The notes below the pieces were generated by a model that saw nothing but the letters and a program-made list of their open reading frames with translations, was not told where the DNA came from and ran no database searches. The position numbers and the translations under genes are program-made. From contig NZ_SPNJ01000001.1 of the NCBI RefSeq assembly GCF_004563925.1, forward strand, positions 1,116,001 through 1,180,000: a DNA stretch of 64,000 bases, in the 5' to 3' direction. Of this stretch, positions 34,635 through 42,840 are shown piece by piece; the stretch's first letter is position 1, and every line of letters begins with the position of its first letter. Source of the DNA: Herbaspirillum sp. 3R11. GTDB lineage: Bacteria; Pseudomonadota; Gammaproteobacteria; Burkholderiales; Burkholderiaceae_D.

Positions 34635-35765
34635 TCAGAGCACTGCGGCCAGCTTCGGCGCGACACGGTCATCGGCGTCGATGTCTTTATCGTTAGCGTT
34701 ATCGTAGCGAGCCAAAGGCTGCAAACGACGACCGTCGTCGGCGGCGAACACGTGCGCGTCGGCAGGATTCCAGCCTAGGCCGACGCGGTCGCCGAGCTTG
34801 AGCCGGCTCTTTTCCGGACTGCGCACGATGATGTCGTCGCCGCCCGGCAGGTCGAGGTAGATGTAGGATTCCGCGCCCTGGAATTCGACGCCGGTGACGG
34901 TGCCGAACAACTCGGTCGACGACGGCGCGACGATATGGAAATGCTCCGGACGCACACCGATCAGGGTCTTCACGTCGCCGCCGATCGGCGCGATGCCGGC
35001 CCGCAAGGCCGGAGGCAATTTTTCGGCCTCCATCAGCATCATCGGCGGGCTGCCGATGAAGCTTGCCGAGAACGCCGTGGCGGGCGTTTCATACAACTCC
35101 GCCGGTGTGCCGCTCTGCACGATGCTGCCGCCGTTCATCAACACGATCTTGTCGGCCATGCCCATCGCCTCGGTCTGGTCGTGGGTGACGTACACCACGG
35201 TCATGCCGAGCCGCTGCTGCAGCGCGCGGATTTCATGACGGACCGAATGACGCAGCTTGGCGTCGAGATTGGACAAGGGCTCATCCATCAGGCAGATCGA
35301 ATGACCGGCGACGATGGCGCGCGCCAGCGCCACGCGCTGACGCTGGCCGCCCGACAGCTGGGCCGGCTTGCGTTGTTCGAGTCCCTGCAAATTGGTCAGC
35401 GCCAGGGCGTCCTGCAGACGCTGGCGACGTTCGGCCGCATGCACGCCGCGCACCTGCATGCCGAAGCAGATGTTCTCGGCGATGTTCAGATGCGGAAACA
35501 GTGCGTACGACTGGAACACCATCGACAATCCGCGCGCCGACGGCGCTGCACCGGTGACATCCTTGCCGTCGATTTCGACGCGGCCGCTGTCCGGTGTTTC
35601 CAGTCCCGCCAGCAAGCGCAGCAAGGTCGACTTGCCGCAGCCGGACGGGCCGAGCAGGGCGACCAATTGGCCGCGACCGAACTCCAGGTCGAGCGACTTG
35701 ATGACCTGATGCGCGCCCCAGGATTTGCTGATGCCGGTAAGGCGGATGGCGACGTCTGTATTCAT
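34635..35765 (-). CDS. ABC transporter ATP-binding protein, UgpC/MalK type
   Basis: 376 residues from ATG 35765, which has AGGA 7 bases upstream; ATG 35786, overlapping the stop of the DeoR-type gene, is the alternative. Walker A GPSGCGKST, Q-loop FQSYALFPH, signature LSGGQRQRV, Walker B CLMDEPLSNLDA, H-loop VTHDQ and a C-terminal TOBE/MalK regulatory domain (GVRPEHF) are intact. It energises the Ugp-like permeases encoded downstream. Placement between regulator and binding protein is less common than at the operon end. Confidence 0.92.
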   Translation of the reverse strand: MNTDVAIRLTGISKSWGAHQVIKSLDLEFGRGQLVALLGPSGCGKSTLLRLLAGLETPDSGRVEIDGKDVTGAAPSARGLSMVFQSYALFPHLNIAENICFGMQVRGVHAAERRQRLQDALALTNLQGLEQRKPAQLSGGQRQRVALARAIVAGHSICLMDEPLSNLDAKLRHSVRHEIRALQQRLGMTVVYVTHDQTEAMGMADKIVLMNGGSIVQSGTPAELYETPATAFSASFIGSPPMMLMEAEKLPPALRAGIAPIGGDVKTLIGVRPEHFHIVAPSSTELFGTVTGVEFQGAESYIYLDLPGGDDIIVRSPEKSRLKLGDRVGLGWNPADAHVFAADDGRRLQPLARYDNANDKDIDADDRVAPKLAAVL

Positions 35766-35782
35766 GTTGGTGTCCTGCATGT

Positions 35783-36691
35783 TCATTTGCCTGCTGCAAT
35801 GGACGCAATGGCGGCCATGACGGAATTGCCGGTGGCCGCGGAGGTAGTCGATTGGTGGTCCGTGTCGGTGCTGTAGTCCGGCTGCGAGGTCACGACGACG
35901 CGGGTATTGCCGGCCAGCATGGCGGCCAGCGCCGGGTTCAGGGGACTGTCCGTGACCAGGATGTCGGGGTCTGACAGATGGCCTCCGCGCACCGGCGCCT
36001 GGCGACCGAATTTGGAGTTGTCGGTGACCAGGATCTGGGTGCGGCAGCTCTCGCGCAAGGCCTGGCGCGAGCTCGATTCCATACGATCGAAATCAAGCAG
36101 CGTGCCGTCGGTGTCAACGCCGCCGACACCGTAAATGCCGAAATCTGCGCGGAAGTTGCGGAACAGTTTGTCGGCGTCGTTGCCGAGGATTTCCGGATTG
36201 GGAAAGCGCAGTGTGCCGCCCGGCACGATGACCTGGTTGTTCTGGTTGGTCGACAGCGCCAACGCTGCGCGCAGGTTGTTGGTGATGACGGTGAGGTGAT
36301 CGTGTTTGGCCAGTGCCAGCGCAACCTGCTCGGGCGTGGTGCCGATGCCGATCAGCACGCTGCAGGAGTTCGGGATCAGCGCGGCGACGGCGGCGCCGAT
36401 CTCGGCTTTCTGTTCGAGATTGTTGATGCGGCGCATGTCATACGGCTGGTTGCGCGCCGACAGGATCAGCTCGGCGCCGCCGTGTCGGCGTCGCAGGATA
36501 TCGGCGTCGCACAGCGCATTGATGTCGCGCCGGATGGTCTGCGTGGTGACGGCGAAATGCTCGGCCAGCGCTTCCATCGTGAGGAAGCCGTGTTGACGGA
36601 ACAGCGCAATGATCTCGTTGTGACGCAACGAGGCCGGCTTGAGGACGGGCTTGAGGGAGGGAGTAACTGCAGGCGTTGCCGACATGTTCAC
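35783..36691 (-). CDS. DeoR/GlpR-family transcriptional repressor
   Basis: 302 residues. The N-terminal winged HTH reads RHNEIIALFRQHGFLTMEALAEHFAVTTQTIRRDINAL (about residues 23-61), and the C-terminal DeoR sensor domain contains IGIGTTPEQVALALAKHDHLTVITNN and DNSKFGR, the sugar-phosphate isomerase-like fold. GlpR members respond to glycerol-3-phosphate, which fits the operon. It heads the Ugp-like operon and is divergent from the porin-GDPD operon, with a perfect palindrome between. Confidence 0.93.
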   Translation of the reverse strand: MNMSATPAVTPSLKPVLKPASLRHNEIIALFRQHGFLTMEALAEHFAVTTQTIRRDINALCDADILRRRHGGAELILSARNQPYDMRRINNLEQKAEIGAAVAALIPNSCSVLIGIGTTPEQVALALAKHDHLTVITNNLRAALALSTNQNNQVIVPGGTLRFPNPEILGNDADKLFRNFRADFGIYGVGGVDTDGTLLDFDRMESSSRQALRESCRTQILVTDNSKFGRQAPVRGGHLSDPDILVTDSPLNPALAAMLAGNTRVVVTSQPDYSTDTDHQSTTSAATGNSVMAAIASIAAGK

Positions 36692-36756
36692 TTATCCATT
36701 CACTGGTTCATTTGAAAACGTGATGAATGTTATCGGCCGATTGTTACCGGATCGTG

Positions 36757-36772
36757 ACGTTCATATGAACGT
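36757..36772. promoter_or_regulatory. 16-bp palindrome between DeoR-type regulator and porin
   Basis: ACGTTCATATGAACGT, perfectly symmetric, 66 bp upstream of the regulator start and 108 bp upstream of the porin start. The GTTCATATGAAC core recalls GlpR-type half-sites (TTCG/TTCA with inverted partner). A likely shared operator of the divergent operons. Confidence 0.55.
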
Positions 36773-36879
36773 GAATCGGCTTTCATATCGTCACAACGTC
36801 ATGGCGATGTCATATATCGAGGGCATAGTTCGCTCCGCAATCCGGCTCCACCCTCATTCAACTTTTCTGAAAACCATTC

Positions 36880-38085
36880 ATGAAAAAAACTGCTCTCGCC
36901 ATGTCGCTCCCGCTGTGTTTCGCCGGCCTCTCTTTCGCCGCTGCTGCACAAGCGCAAACGACCAACGCCTCATCGGGCGTCACCATCTACGGGATCATCA
37001 ATCCCAGCCTGACCTATACCGACAAGGTCGCCAACGCCACGCCGGGCAATCCGACCGGCACCGGCTCGCGCCTGAGCATGGATACTGCCGTGGCGCAGGG
37101 TTCGCGCCTTGGTTTCAAAGGTGTGGAAGATCTCGGCGGCGGACTGAAGGCGCTGTTCACGCTGGAAAACGGCTTCAACGCCGACACCGGCGCGCTGGCG
37201 CAGGGCGGCCTGTTCTTCGGCCGCACCGCCATCGTCGGTTTGTCGGGTGGGCTGGGTACGGTCTACCTGGGTCGCCAGAAGGACTACATCGATGATCTGG
37301 CCCCGTACAACGGCGCGCTCGATTTCGGCAGCCTGGTCAACAACATCCACGCGTTGAATCTCGATCGCACACAGGGCTCGCGCGTCAACAACTCGATCCG
37401 CTACAACTCGCCTGTCCTGGGCGGCGTGACTCTGAGCGCGTTATATGGCTTCGGCGAACAGGCCGGCTCGACCGGCGCCGGCCAGTCGTTCGGCATCGGC
37501 GGCAGCTATAACAACGGTCCGTTGTCGTTCGGCGCCGCGTATTTCCAGAACAAGCTGACGGCCGCCAATACCTTCACCGGTTCCAGCGACTCCGGCATCG
37601 CACCGGGCGCCGTCACCGGCAGCATTGCCAGCACATCACTGAAGACCTTCCTGATCGGCGGTTCGTACAAGCTCGGCGACGTACGCCTGTACGGTTCGTA
37701 TTCGCAGGTCAAGCAACCGCTGGCGGTGGCGTCCGGTGCGGCAATGACCGGATTCACCGGAGCGGCCGGCGCGGCGTTCACGTTTGGCGGCGTCAACAAC
37801 AGCAAGGTCGACCTGATCGACTTCGGCGTCAATTACAACGTCACCGCGACCACGCAACTGCTGGCCAATTTCGTGACCACGCGTTCGAAGTTCGTCGGCG
37901 CCAGCGACGGCAAGGCGACGCAGGTTTCATTGGGTGTGGACTACTTCCTGTCCAAGCGCACCGATCTGTATCTGTTCTACGCCAACATCCGTTCGTCGGA
38001 CATGTTCAACCCAGGCCTGTATGTGGCGCCGGGCGGCAGCAACACGCAAAACGTGCTGACTGCCGGCATCCGCCACAAGTTCTGA
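36880..38085 (+). CDS. Outer-membrane porin (OmpC-like, Burkholderiales type)
   Basis: 401 residues. The signal peptide ends AQAQ near residue 27. The mature protein begins SGVTIYGIINPSLTY and contains SRLGFKGVEDLGGGLKALF, both hallmarks of the Gram-negative porin family (Porin_4), and it ends with a terminal aromatic-type strand TAGIRHKF needed for BAM insertion. It is divergent from the regulator and 20 bp upstream of the GDPD gene, suggesting it supplies phosphodiester substrates to the periplasm. Confidence 0.95.
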   Translation: MKKTALAMSLPLCFAGLSFAAAAQAQTTNASSGVTIYGIINPSLTYTDKVANATPGNPTGTGSRLSMDTAVAQGSRLGFKGVEDLGGGLKALFTLENGFNADTGALAQGGLFFGRTAIVGLSGGLGTVYLGRQKDYIDDLAPYNGALDFGSLVNNIHALNLDRTQGSRVNNSIRYNSPVLGGVTLSALYGFGEQAGSTGAGQSFGIGGSYNNGPLSFGAAYFQNKLTAANTFTGSSDSGIAPGAVTGSIASTSLKTFLIGGSYKLGDVRLYGSYSQVKQPLAVASGAAMTGFTGAAGAAFTFGGVNNSKVDLIDFGVNYNVTATTQLLANFVTTRSKFVGASDGKATQVSLGVDYFLSKRTDLYLFYANIRSSDMFNPGLYVAPGGSNTQNVLTAGIRHKF

Positions 38086-38105
38086 TCGCCTGAAGGAGAG
38101 TGCGC

Positions 38106-39011
38106 ATGACAACTTCAATCAAGCTCGCCGTGGCCGCCGCATTGCTGGGCATGGTGCTGACGGCCGGCGCCGATCCGCTGATCGCCGCGCATCGCGGCGG
38201 CACCGGCGACGGTCCCGAAAACACCATCCCGACTTTGCAGAATTCGCTGAAGCACGGCGCCGACATCCTCTGGATGACGGTGCAGGTCTCCAGCGACGGC
38301 GTGCCGGTGCTGTATCGTCCGGCCGACGTGGCGACGCTGACCGACGGCAAGGGCGTGGTCAACACGCTCACCGCGGCGCAGCTGACCGCGCTCAATGCCG
38401 GCCATATGTATGCAGTGACCGATGCCGCCGGCAACAAGAGCTATCCGTATCGCCGGCAACCGGTGCAAGTGCCGACGCTGCGCGAAGCATTACGTGCCGT
38501 GCCGGCATCCACGCCTGTCGTCATCGACATGAAGCAGGTGCCAGCGGAAACGCTGGTCAATGCGGTCGCCAAGGTGATCGATGAAGAGGGCGCATGGAAG
38601 CGCGTGCGTTTCTATTCCACCGACGCCAACGTGATCGCATTGATGGCGCAGCAGCCGAAGGCACAGGTGTTCGAATCGCGCGACGCCACCCGTGATCGGC
38701 TGGCGCGCATCGCCTTGAACGGCGGCGCTTGCGATGCGCCGCCTGCGGCCGGCACCTGGTCGGGCATCGAACTGGAGCGCAAGGTCGCGGTGGTGGAGAA
38801 ATTCACCTTGGGCGAGGGCGTCTCCGAAGTGATCGCACACTGGTGGACGCCGGCGGCGATGAAATGCTTCCGCAGCAATCCGGACACGCACGTGATGGTG
38901 TTCGGCGTTGACTCGGCGGCGGCTTATCGCAGTGCGCAGAAATTGGGCGTGGATGTGGTGATGACGGATTCGCCGGTGAAGATGAAGGCGCTGCGGGATA
39001 CTGTTAAGTAA
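38106..39011 (+). CDS. Exported glycerophosphodiester phosphodiesterase-fold protein, non-canonical
   Basis: 301 residues from ATG 38106, with GGAG upstream. Signal peptide to about residue 22 (TAGA-DPL). GDPD-fold start AHRGGTGDGPENTIPTL matches the first catalytic His and the PENT motif. However, the expected E-x-D metal ligands (as in IELDV) read ILWMTVQ here, the second catalytic His-Asp reads YRPAD, and the later Glu of EIK reads DMK. It thus belongs to a divergent GDPD subgroup whose activity needs proof. Co-transcribed with the porin; a terminator follows. Confidence 0.88.
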   Translation: MTTSIKLAVAAALLGMVLTAGADPLIAAHRGGTGDGPENTIPTLQNSLKHGADILWMTVQVSSDGVPVLYRPADVATLTDGKGVVNTLTAAQLTALNAGHMYAVTDAAGNKSYPYRRQPVQVPTLREALRAVPASTPVVIDMKQVPAETLVNAVAKVIDEEGAWKRVRFYSTDANVIALMAQQPKAQVFESRDATRDRLARIALNGGACDAPPAAGTWSGIELERKVAVVEKFTLGEGVSEVIAHWWTPAAMKCFRSNPDTHVMVFGVDSAAAYRSAQKLGVDVVMTDSPVKMKALRDTVK

Positions 39012-39036
39012 TTTGTAGTTGAGCAGTCAGTGAAAG

Positions 39037-39064
39037 AAAAAGCCCGCTTACGCGGGCTTTTTTT
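39037..39064 (+). terminator. Strong rho-independent terminator after GDPD gene
   Basis: GCCCGC-TTAC-GCGGGC stem with A-run before and seven T after. Ends the porin-GDPD transcript and faces the convergent hypothetical gene. Confidence 0.92.
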
Positions 39065-39102
39065 GGGGCTGGATGTCAACGATCGGAATCCTTGTTCAAT
39101 TT

Positions 39103-39801
39103 TCAGGAATATAGCAGTGTCACCACCAGAAAATAGGTAAGCAGCACAATCCCCGGAACATGAAACCATGAAAATTTGTATCTGAACATGATTCTGCGCT
39201 TTTGAACGGCGGGAGCGGGAGTGGGCGCCTTCGGAGGCTCAATCGTTTGCGGCCATCGAAATGAACTGATGTTCGCGAGCGGCGGCCATGACTCAAATCG
39301 ATGAACGTCGGCGTCAAAATATCTTCGGTCAAAGTGCTCCAGTTCCCGATTGGCTTGTTGAAGCGCGAGATCCCCGGTACATGCCGTATTCTCGCCGTCG
39401 ATGTAAAAATATCCGCCGGTTTCTTTTGCCAATATTGCCATGGAGACGATTTGCATAGCGCCCGCAGCGTCGCTCCTTCCTGCCGCCGTTCGGGAGCCGG
39501 CTTCATAGCTATAGCTTTTCACTCCTCTCGGGGGCCAGTGCATGTCGCGAGCCTCTTTTTTCTTCCTCTTGTGGACGTCATATCCAAATACGATCAGCAG
39601 CGGAAGCTCAGGCTCCAGACGCAGAAAATGCGGGGGCGTCCTGATGACGTTCAAGTAAAGGCATCCAGTTGCGCAGGACTCTGTCAAGGTATGCCCAGGA
39701 TGCAATTGCACATCAAATCCGAGATCAGCGAATGCCTGGATGAATCGCGCTTCCAAGTTGTCTGTTTTCGTGCCGAAGAATGCGGAGGCTTCAATGCTCA
39801 T
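39103..39801 (-). CDS. Hypothetical membrane-anchored protein
   Basis: 232 residues with no known domain I can name. The soluble part (residues 1-205) has mixed alpha/beta character, and a single C-terminal hydrophobic segment FHVPGIVLLTYFLVVTLLY anchors it. A proline-rich linker PPKAPTPAPAVQKRR precedes the anchor. Base composition is visibly lower in GC than flanking genes, suggesting acquired DNA. It faces the terminator of the porin operon; no partner gene can be inferred. Confidence 0.65.
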   Translation of the reverse strand: MSIEASAFFGTKTDNLEARFIQAFADLGFDVQLHPGHTLTESCATGCLYLNVIRTPPHFLRLEPELPLLIVFGYDVHKRKKKEARDMHWPPRGVKSYSYEAGSRTAAGRSDAAGAMQIVSMAILAKETGGYFYIDGENTACTGDLALQQANRELEHFDRRYFDADVHRFESWPPLANISSFRWPQTIEPPKAPTPAPAVQKRRIMFRYKFSWFHVPGIVLLTYFLVVTLLYS

Positions 39802-39901
39802 TGTCGGAATTGAATGTTGTCATGCAAGTTTATAGGGGGATGCGCGTGGAAACGGTTAGAAGCCGGAGGCGGTACGACGGGCTTTTATTTATCAATTCCA
39901 G

Positions 39902-40318
39902 CTATCCGAAGTACTTTACGATTTCCTGATCCTCAGTGACCATGTGATCCGTCAGGTGGAATACCTCTCCTACCCATTCATGGGTCAATGCTTCTTTGCG
40001 ATCTAATATTCTTCCCAATAGAGAAGAATTCTTCCATGGGGATTCCGTTGCATCAACAAGGCCAACCTGGAAGTTGTCGCCTTCGATCCAGATCCTGAAC
40101 GCAAAAGCAACTCTGTCTTCGGGGCTGGCCGCATCCCCCCAATTGCCCAATCCGACGATGCCGCTAAGGTATTTTTTGTCGTGTCCGATGGTGAAATTCG
40201 CGTAGTAGATCGCGAATGCTATCTCGTCCCGATACACGAACCTGGTTAACTTGACGCTTGTATTTTTACAGCAATCGCACAGTGATTCGACGGGAGTCTC
40301 ATATTCAATTCTCAGCAT
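39902..40318 (-). CDS. Hypothetical cytosolic protein with CDCC motif
   Basis: 138 residues. The first third contains SLCDCCKNTSVKLTRFVY, a possible metal site in a short N-terminal segment, followed by YYANFTIGHDKKYLSGIVGLGNWGD and an acidic C-terminus. This resembles small bacterial proteins found near polymorphic-toxin immunity genes, but I see no toxin gene beside it. AT-rich for this genome. Function unknown. Confidence 0.65.
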   Translation of the reverse strand: MLRIEYETPVESLCDCCKNTSVKLTRFVYRDEIAFAIYYANFTIGHDKKYLSGIVGLGNWGDAASPEDRVAFAFRIWIEGDNFQVGLVDATESPWKNSSLLGRILDRKEALTHEWVGEVFHLTDHMVTEDQEIVKYFG

Positions 40319-40558
40319 CGCTGTTCCTTGTTGTGCATTAATTCACTTCATGACTGGAAGTGTGAATTCATGTATTTATTTTCATGTGCGTGATTATAAA
40401 CAATGACATTGGAAATTCGTATCGGATGATTACAGCCTCAGCCGGAGAGACGCCATCCAATGTCGATTAAAATGCAGGTCTCGCCGGAAATGGAGGGCTC
40501 TGACAAAGTCACGCCCTGACCGGCTTTTAGAACGATATTCCCCCGCGACACATTGACG

Positions 40559-41620
40559 ATGCAACCCATAGAGAGCCAAGAGCCAGCCATGCCATCCCTC
40601 GGCACGATCACGAGGGAAGCAGTCGATCTCGCGCAAAAACATCTGCACGACATCCTCAGCATGGCGATAGAACATGCGCCGCCGCGTGCCGCCGTAGTGG
40701 TGGCCGATACGCGCTGCGATCTGGCCGTCGCCTTGACGGAGGCTTATCGGGGTTGCCTGCCGACGGCACAATTCATCGATTTTGATGCGGTCGTGCCGGA
40801 CGACGTATTGGCCGCTTTTGCCCGATTGGAGCCCAACGATCTGGTAGTACTGATTCAATCCACCAATTTCCGGCTGGAAGCTTTCCGGTTAAGGGTCGAG
40901 TTGTTCAAGCGTTCGCTCAAGGTCATCGAGCATCCCCATCTGTCGCGCATGCCCGGCGTGCAAGCCGACTATTACATCGCTTCGCTGGCGTATGACCCGG
41001 CGTATTACCGCGGTGTCGGCTACGCGCTGAAGGCGCGCATTGATCGTGCGCAGGGCGGGGTGGTCGACAGCGGCGGCGAGCGTCTGGTCTTTGCGGCGCC
41101 GTTCGAAGCGGCCAAGCTGAACATCGGCGATTACAGCGAGATGAACAACGTCGGCGGGCAATTCCCCATCGGCGAAGTATTCACCGAATCACAGGACCTG
41201 GAGGCGGTGAATGGACGCGTGCGCATTTTCGTGTTTGGCGACACCACCTTCCGGGTGAACCGGCCCGAGCAACCGATCACGCTGGTGATCACCAAAGGCC
41301 GTGTAACCGAGGTGATCGACTCCACGCCGGACTTCGATCAGGTGCTGGAGAAGATTCGCGCCGACGAAGGCGAGGTCTGGCTGCGTGAGCTGGGCTTCGG
41401 CATGAACCGTGCGTTTTCACGCGACTGCATGGTCGACGATATCGGCACCTACGAACGCATGTGCGGTATCCACCTGTCGCTCGGCGCCAAGCATGGCGTC
41501 TACAGCAAGCCCAATATCCGACGTACGACCGCGCGTTATCACATAGACGTCTTTGCGGTGACGGAGGCGGTCTATCTGGATGACGAGCTTGTGTATCGGG
41601 ACGGGGCGTGGCAGGTTTGA
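40559..41620 (+). CDS. Aminopeptidase-like protein (M29-type C-terminal region)
   Basis: 353 residues from ATG 40559; TTG 40553 and ATG 40589 are alternatives without a clear ribosome site. The C-terminal half resembles M29 leucyl/T-type aminopeptidases: NNVGGQFPIGEVFTE, VITKGRVTEV, ELGFGMNR and GIHLSLGAKHGVY, which carry Glu and His residues used for metal binding in that family. The N-terminal half is less clear. These enzymes sometimes occur in natural-product loci. Monocistronic here and of normal GC, unlike its hypothetical neighbours. Confidence 0.75.
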   Translation: MQPIESQEPAMPSLGTITREAVDLAQKHLHDILSMAIEHAPPRAAVVVADTRCDLAVALTEAYRGCLPTAQFIDFDAVVPDDVLAAFARLEPNDLVVLIQSTNFRLEAFRLRVELFKRSLKVIEHPHLSRMPGVQADYYIASLAYDPAYYRGVGYALKARIDRAQGGVVDSGGERLVFAAPFEAAKLNIGDYSEMNNVGGQFPIGEVFTESQDLEAVNGRVRIFVFGDTTFRVNRPEQPITLVITKGRVTEVIDSTPDFDQVLEKIRADEGEVWLRELGFGMNRAFSRDCMVDDIGTYERMCGIHLSLGAKHGVYSKPNIRRTTARYHIDVFAVTEAVYLDDELVYRDGAWQV

Positions 41621-41663
41621 ACCGAGGTTTGGTCTGAACCGGCAGTCCGATTGCGGAACCCGG

Positions 41664-42269
41664 TCATTTTATTTTTAGCAAACCGGCCCTGACCTGGGCG
41701 GCATTTTTATACCTGGCCTTGCTGGCCGGTTCGTCGGCACGCCAGCAATCGCAACCTCCGCTCAATTTGTCACTCAGTGCCTGGAGATATTGCGGTTTGG
41801 CGTCGGCGGACTTGGGTGTCAATGAATAGATGAACGTCTGATACAAAGTGCCTTTGACAATCGCGTGATTTTGCTCCCACGAGACGATGACAAATAGCTT
41901 CTTGTCCGATGTCTTATCGATGCTTGAAAAAAATATGGACTCGATACTCGCGTCGGCTCCCTCTGGTTCATAGGTGTCAATCAGCACTCTTTCATATGAA
42001 TCGGATTGTTTTGGAACGAACAGGAAAAGCTGGACGCCCGGCGATGGATCCGGACTATCGTTGGATGTTGCCGCGTAGGCGACAAGCAGTACAGGCGCAG
42101 AGAAGCCCAGGGCATCCGTGACGACAGGCTTTTGAACTGGCTGCCTATTTCGCGGTGCCGTGCGGACGAGAAATGCATCGATACTTTCGCCTGACATGCG
42201 CTCAAGCGTAGTTGCGCCGACGCCCCAGGAAAAGACGAGAAGAAGCATCAGGGACAGGCAGCGCATCAA
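41664..42269 (-). CDS. Hypothetical secreted protein
   Basis: 201 residues. Signal peptide MMRCLSLMLLLVFSWGVGA with cleavage near residue 19. The mature part has a beta-rich look (SAPVLLVAYAATSND, VQLFLFVPKQSDSYERVLIDTYE) and a late GGCDCWRA motif with two Cys. Not a family I recognise. AT-richer than surrounding genes. Convergent with the aminopeptidase-like gene, 43 bp apart. Confidence 0.65.
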   Translation of the reverse strand: MMRCLSLMLLLVFSWGVGATTLERMSGESIDAFLVRTAPRNRQPVQKPVVTDALGFSAPVLLVAYAATSNDSPDPSPGVQLFLFVPKQSDSYERVLIDTYEPEGADASIESIFFSSIDKTSDKKLFVIVSWEQNHAIVKGTLYQTFIYSLTPKSADAKPQYLQALSDKLSGGCDCWRADEPASKARYKNAAQVRAGLLKIK

Positions 42270-42427
42270 AGGATTTCCTTTTTGTGTATTTATTTCGGAT
42301 TGTCACTGAAAAAACAGGGATTGCCTCGCTTGATTTTCTGCGACCCAGCCAATGTTGGACCTCTTTCGGGAGGCCGGCATTGATGTTATCTCAGATGAGA
42401 GGCAGGAGGTGCGCTTGCCGTGCAAGG

Positions 42428-42628
42428 TCACGAAGTCGCCGCATCCTGAAACATGTTGATCATGCCCTGTGCGGGATCCTCACCCGCAAGCAGTTCGTAG
42501 AATTTTTCACCCTCCGTGGCAACCTTGGCGCTTCGTTCAAACATCGCCTGTTCAAATTGATGAAGTCCGGCTTCGATGTCATCGGTATGTGAGACGATGG
42601 CCTTGGCAGGTTCGGCGCCGTCGTACAG
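42428..42628 (-). pseudogene. C-terminal remnant of a TetX-like FAD-dependent monooxygenase
   Basis: About 66 codons (LYDGAEPAKAIVSHTDDIEA, then FEQAMFERSAKVATEG and a tail GMINMFQ) match the C-terminus of FAD-dependent aromatic/tetracycline monooxygenases, in which the substrate domain ends with a Glu/Ala-Lys-Ala helix and a long final helix. The N-terminal 300 or so residues, including the FAD-binding site, are absent. The remnant ends abruptly where the remnant of a TetR gene begins on the other strand. Confidence 0.65.
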
Positions 42629-42629
42629 T

Positions 42630-42785
42630 GTGCTGGAGCGAATCGGACAACAAGTGCATACCCTTGGCGTAGCACCCGACAAGCATTGGATTACCGTGTC
42701 AGTGCTGTTGAACTACATCCTCGGGGTAGGTGGGAAGAATGTCGCCAATGCGCAAGTGGCGCGGGCGCGTGAAGCAGAATACAGA
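42630..42785 (+). pseudogene. Remnant of a TetR-family regulator C-terminal domain
   Basis: In the plus frame the segment VHTLGVAPDKHWITVSVLLN, then YILGVGGKNVANAQVARA, looks like the C-terminal ligand/dimer domain of TetR regulators. The DNA-binding N-terminus is missing, and the frame runs on into a terminator rather than ending properly. With the neighbouring monooxygenase remnant it forms what was probably a divergent pair, collapsed by one deletion near 42629. Confidence 0.55.
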
Positions 42786-42788
42786 CGT

Positions 42789-42827
42789 AAAAAAACGGGA
42801 AGGGCGCAAGCCGCTTCCCGCTTTTTT
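42789..42827. terminator. Bidirectional rho-independent terminator
   Basis: CGGGAAG / CTTCCCG stem flanked by A7 and T7 runs, loop GGCGCAAGCCG which can itself form a small stem. It closes the minus-strand citrate-type MFS gene (stop 42841). Confidence 0.85.
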
Positions 42828-42840
42828 TCGTGCAGATCAA

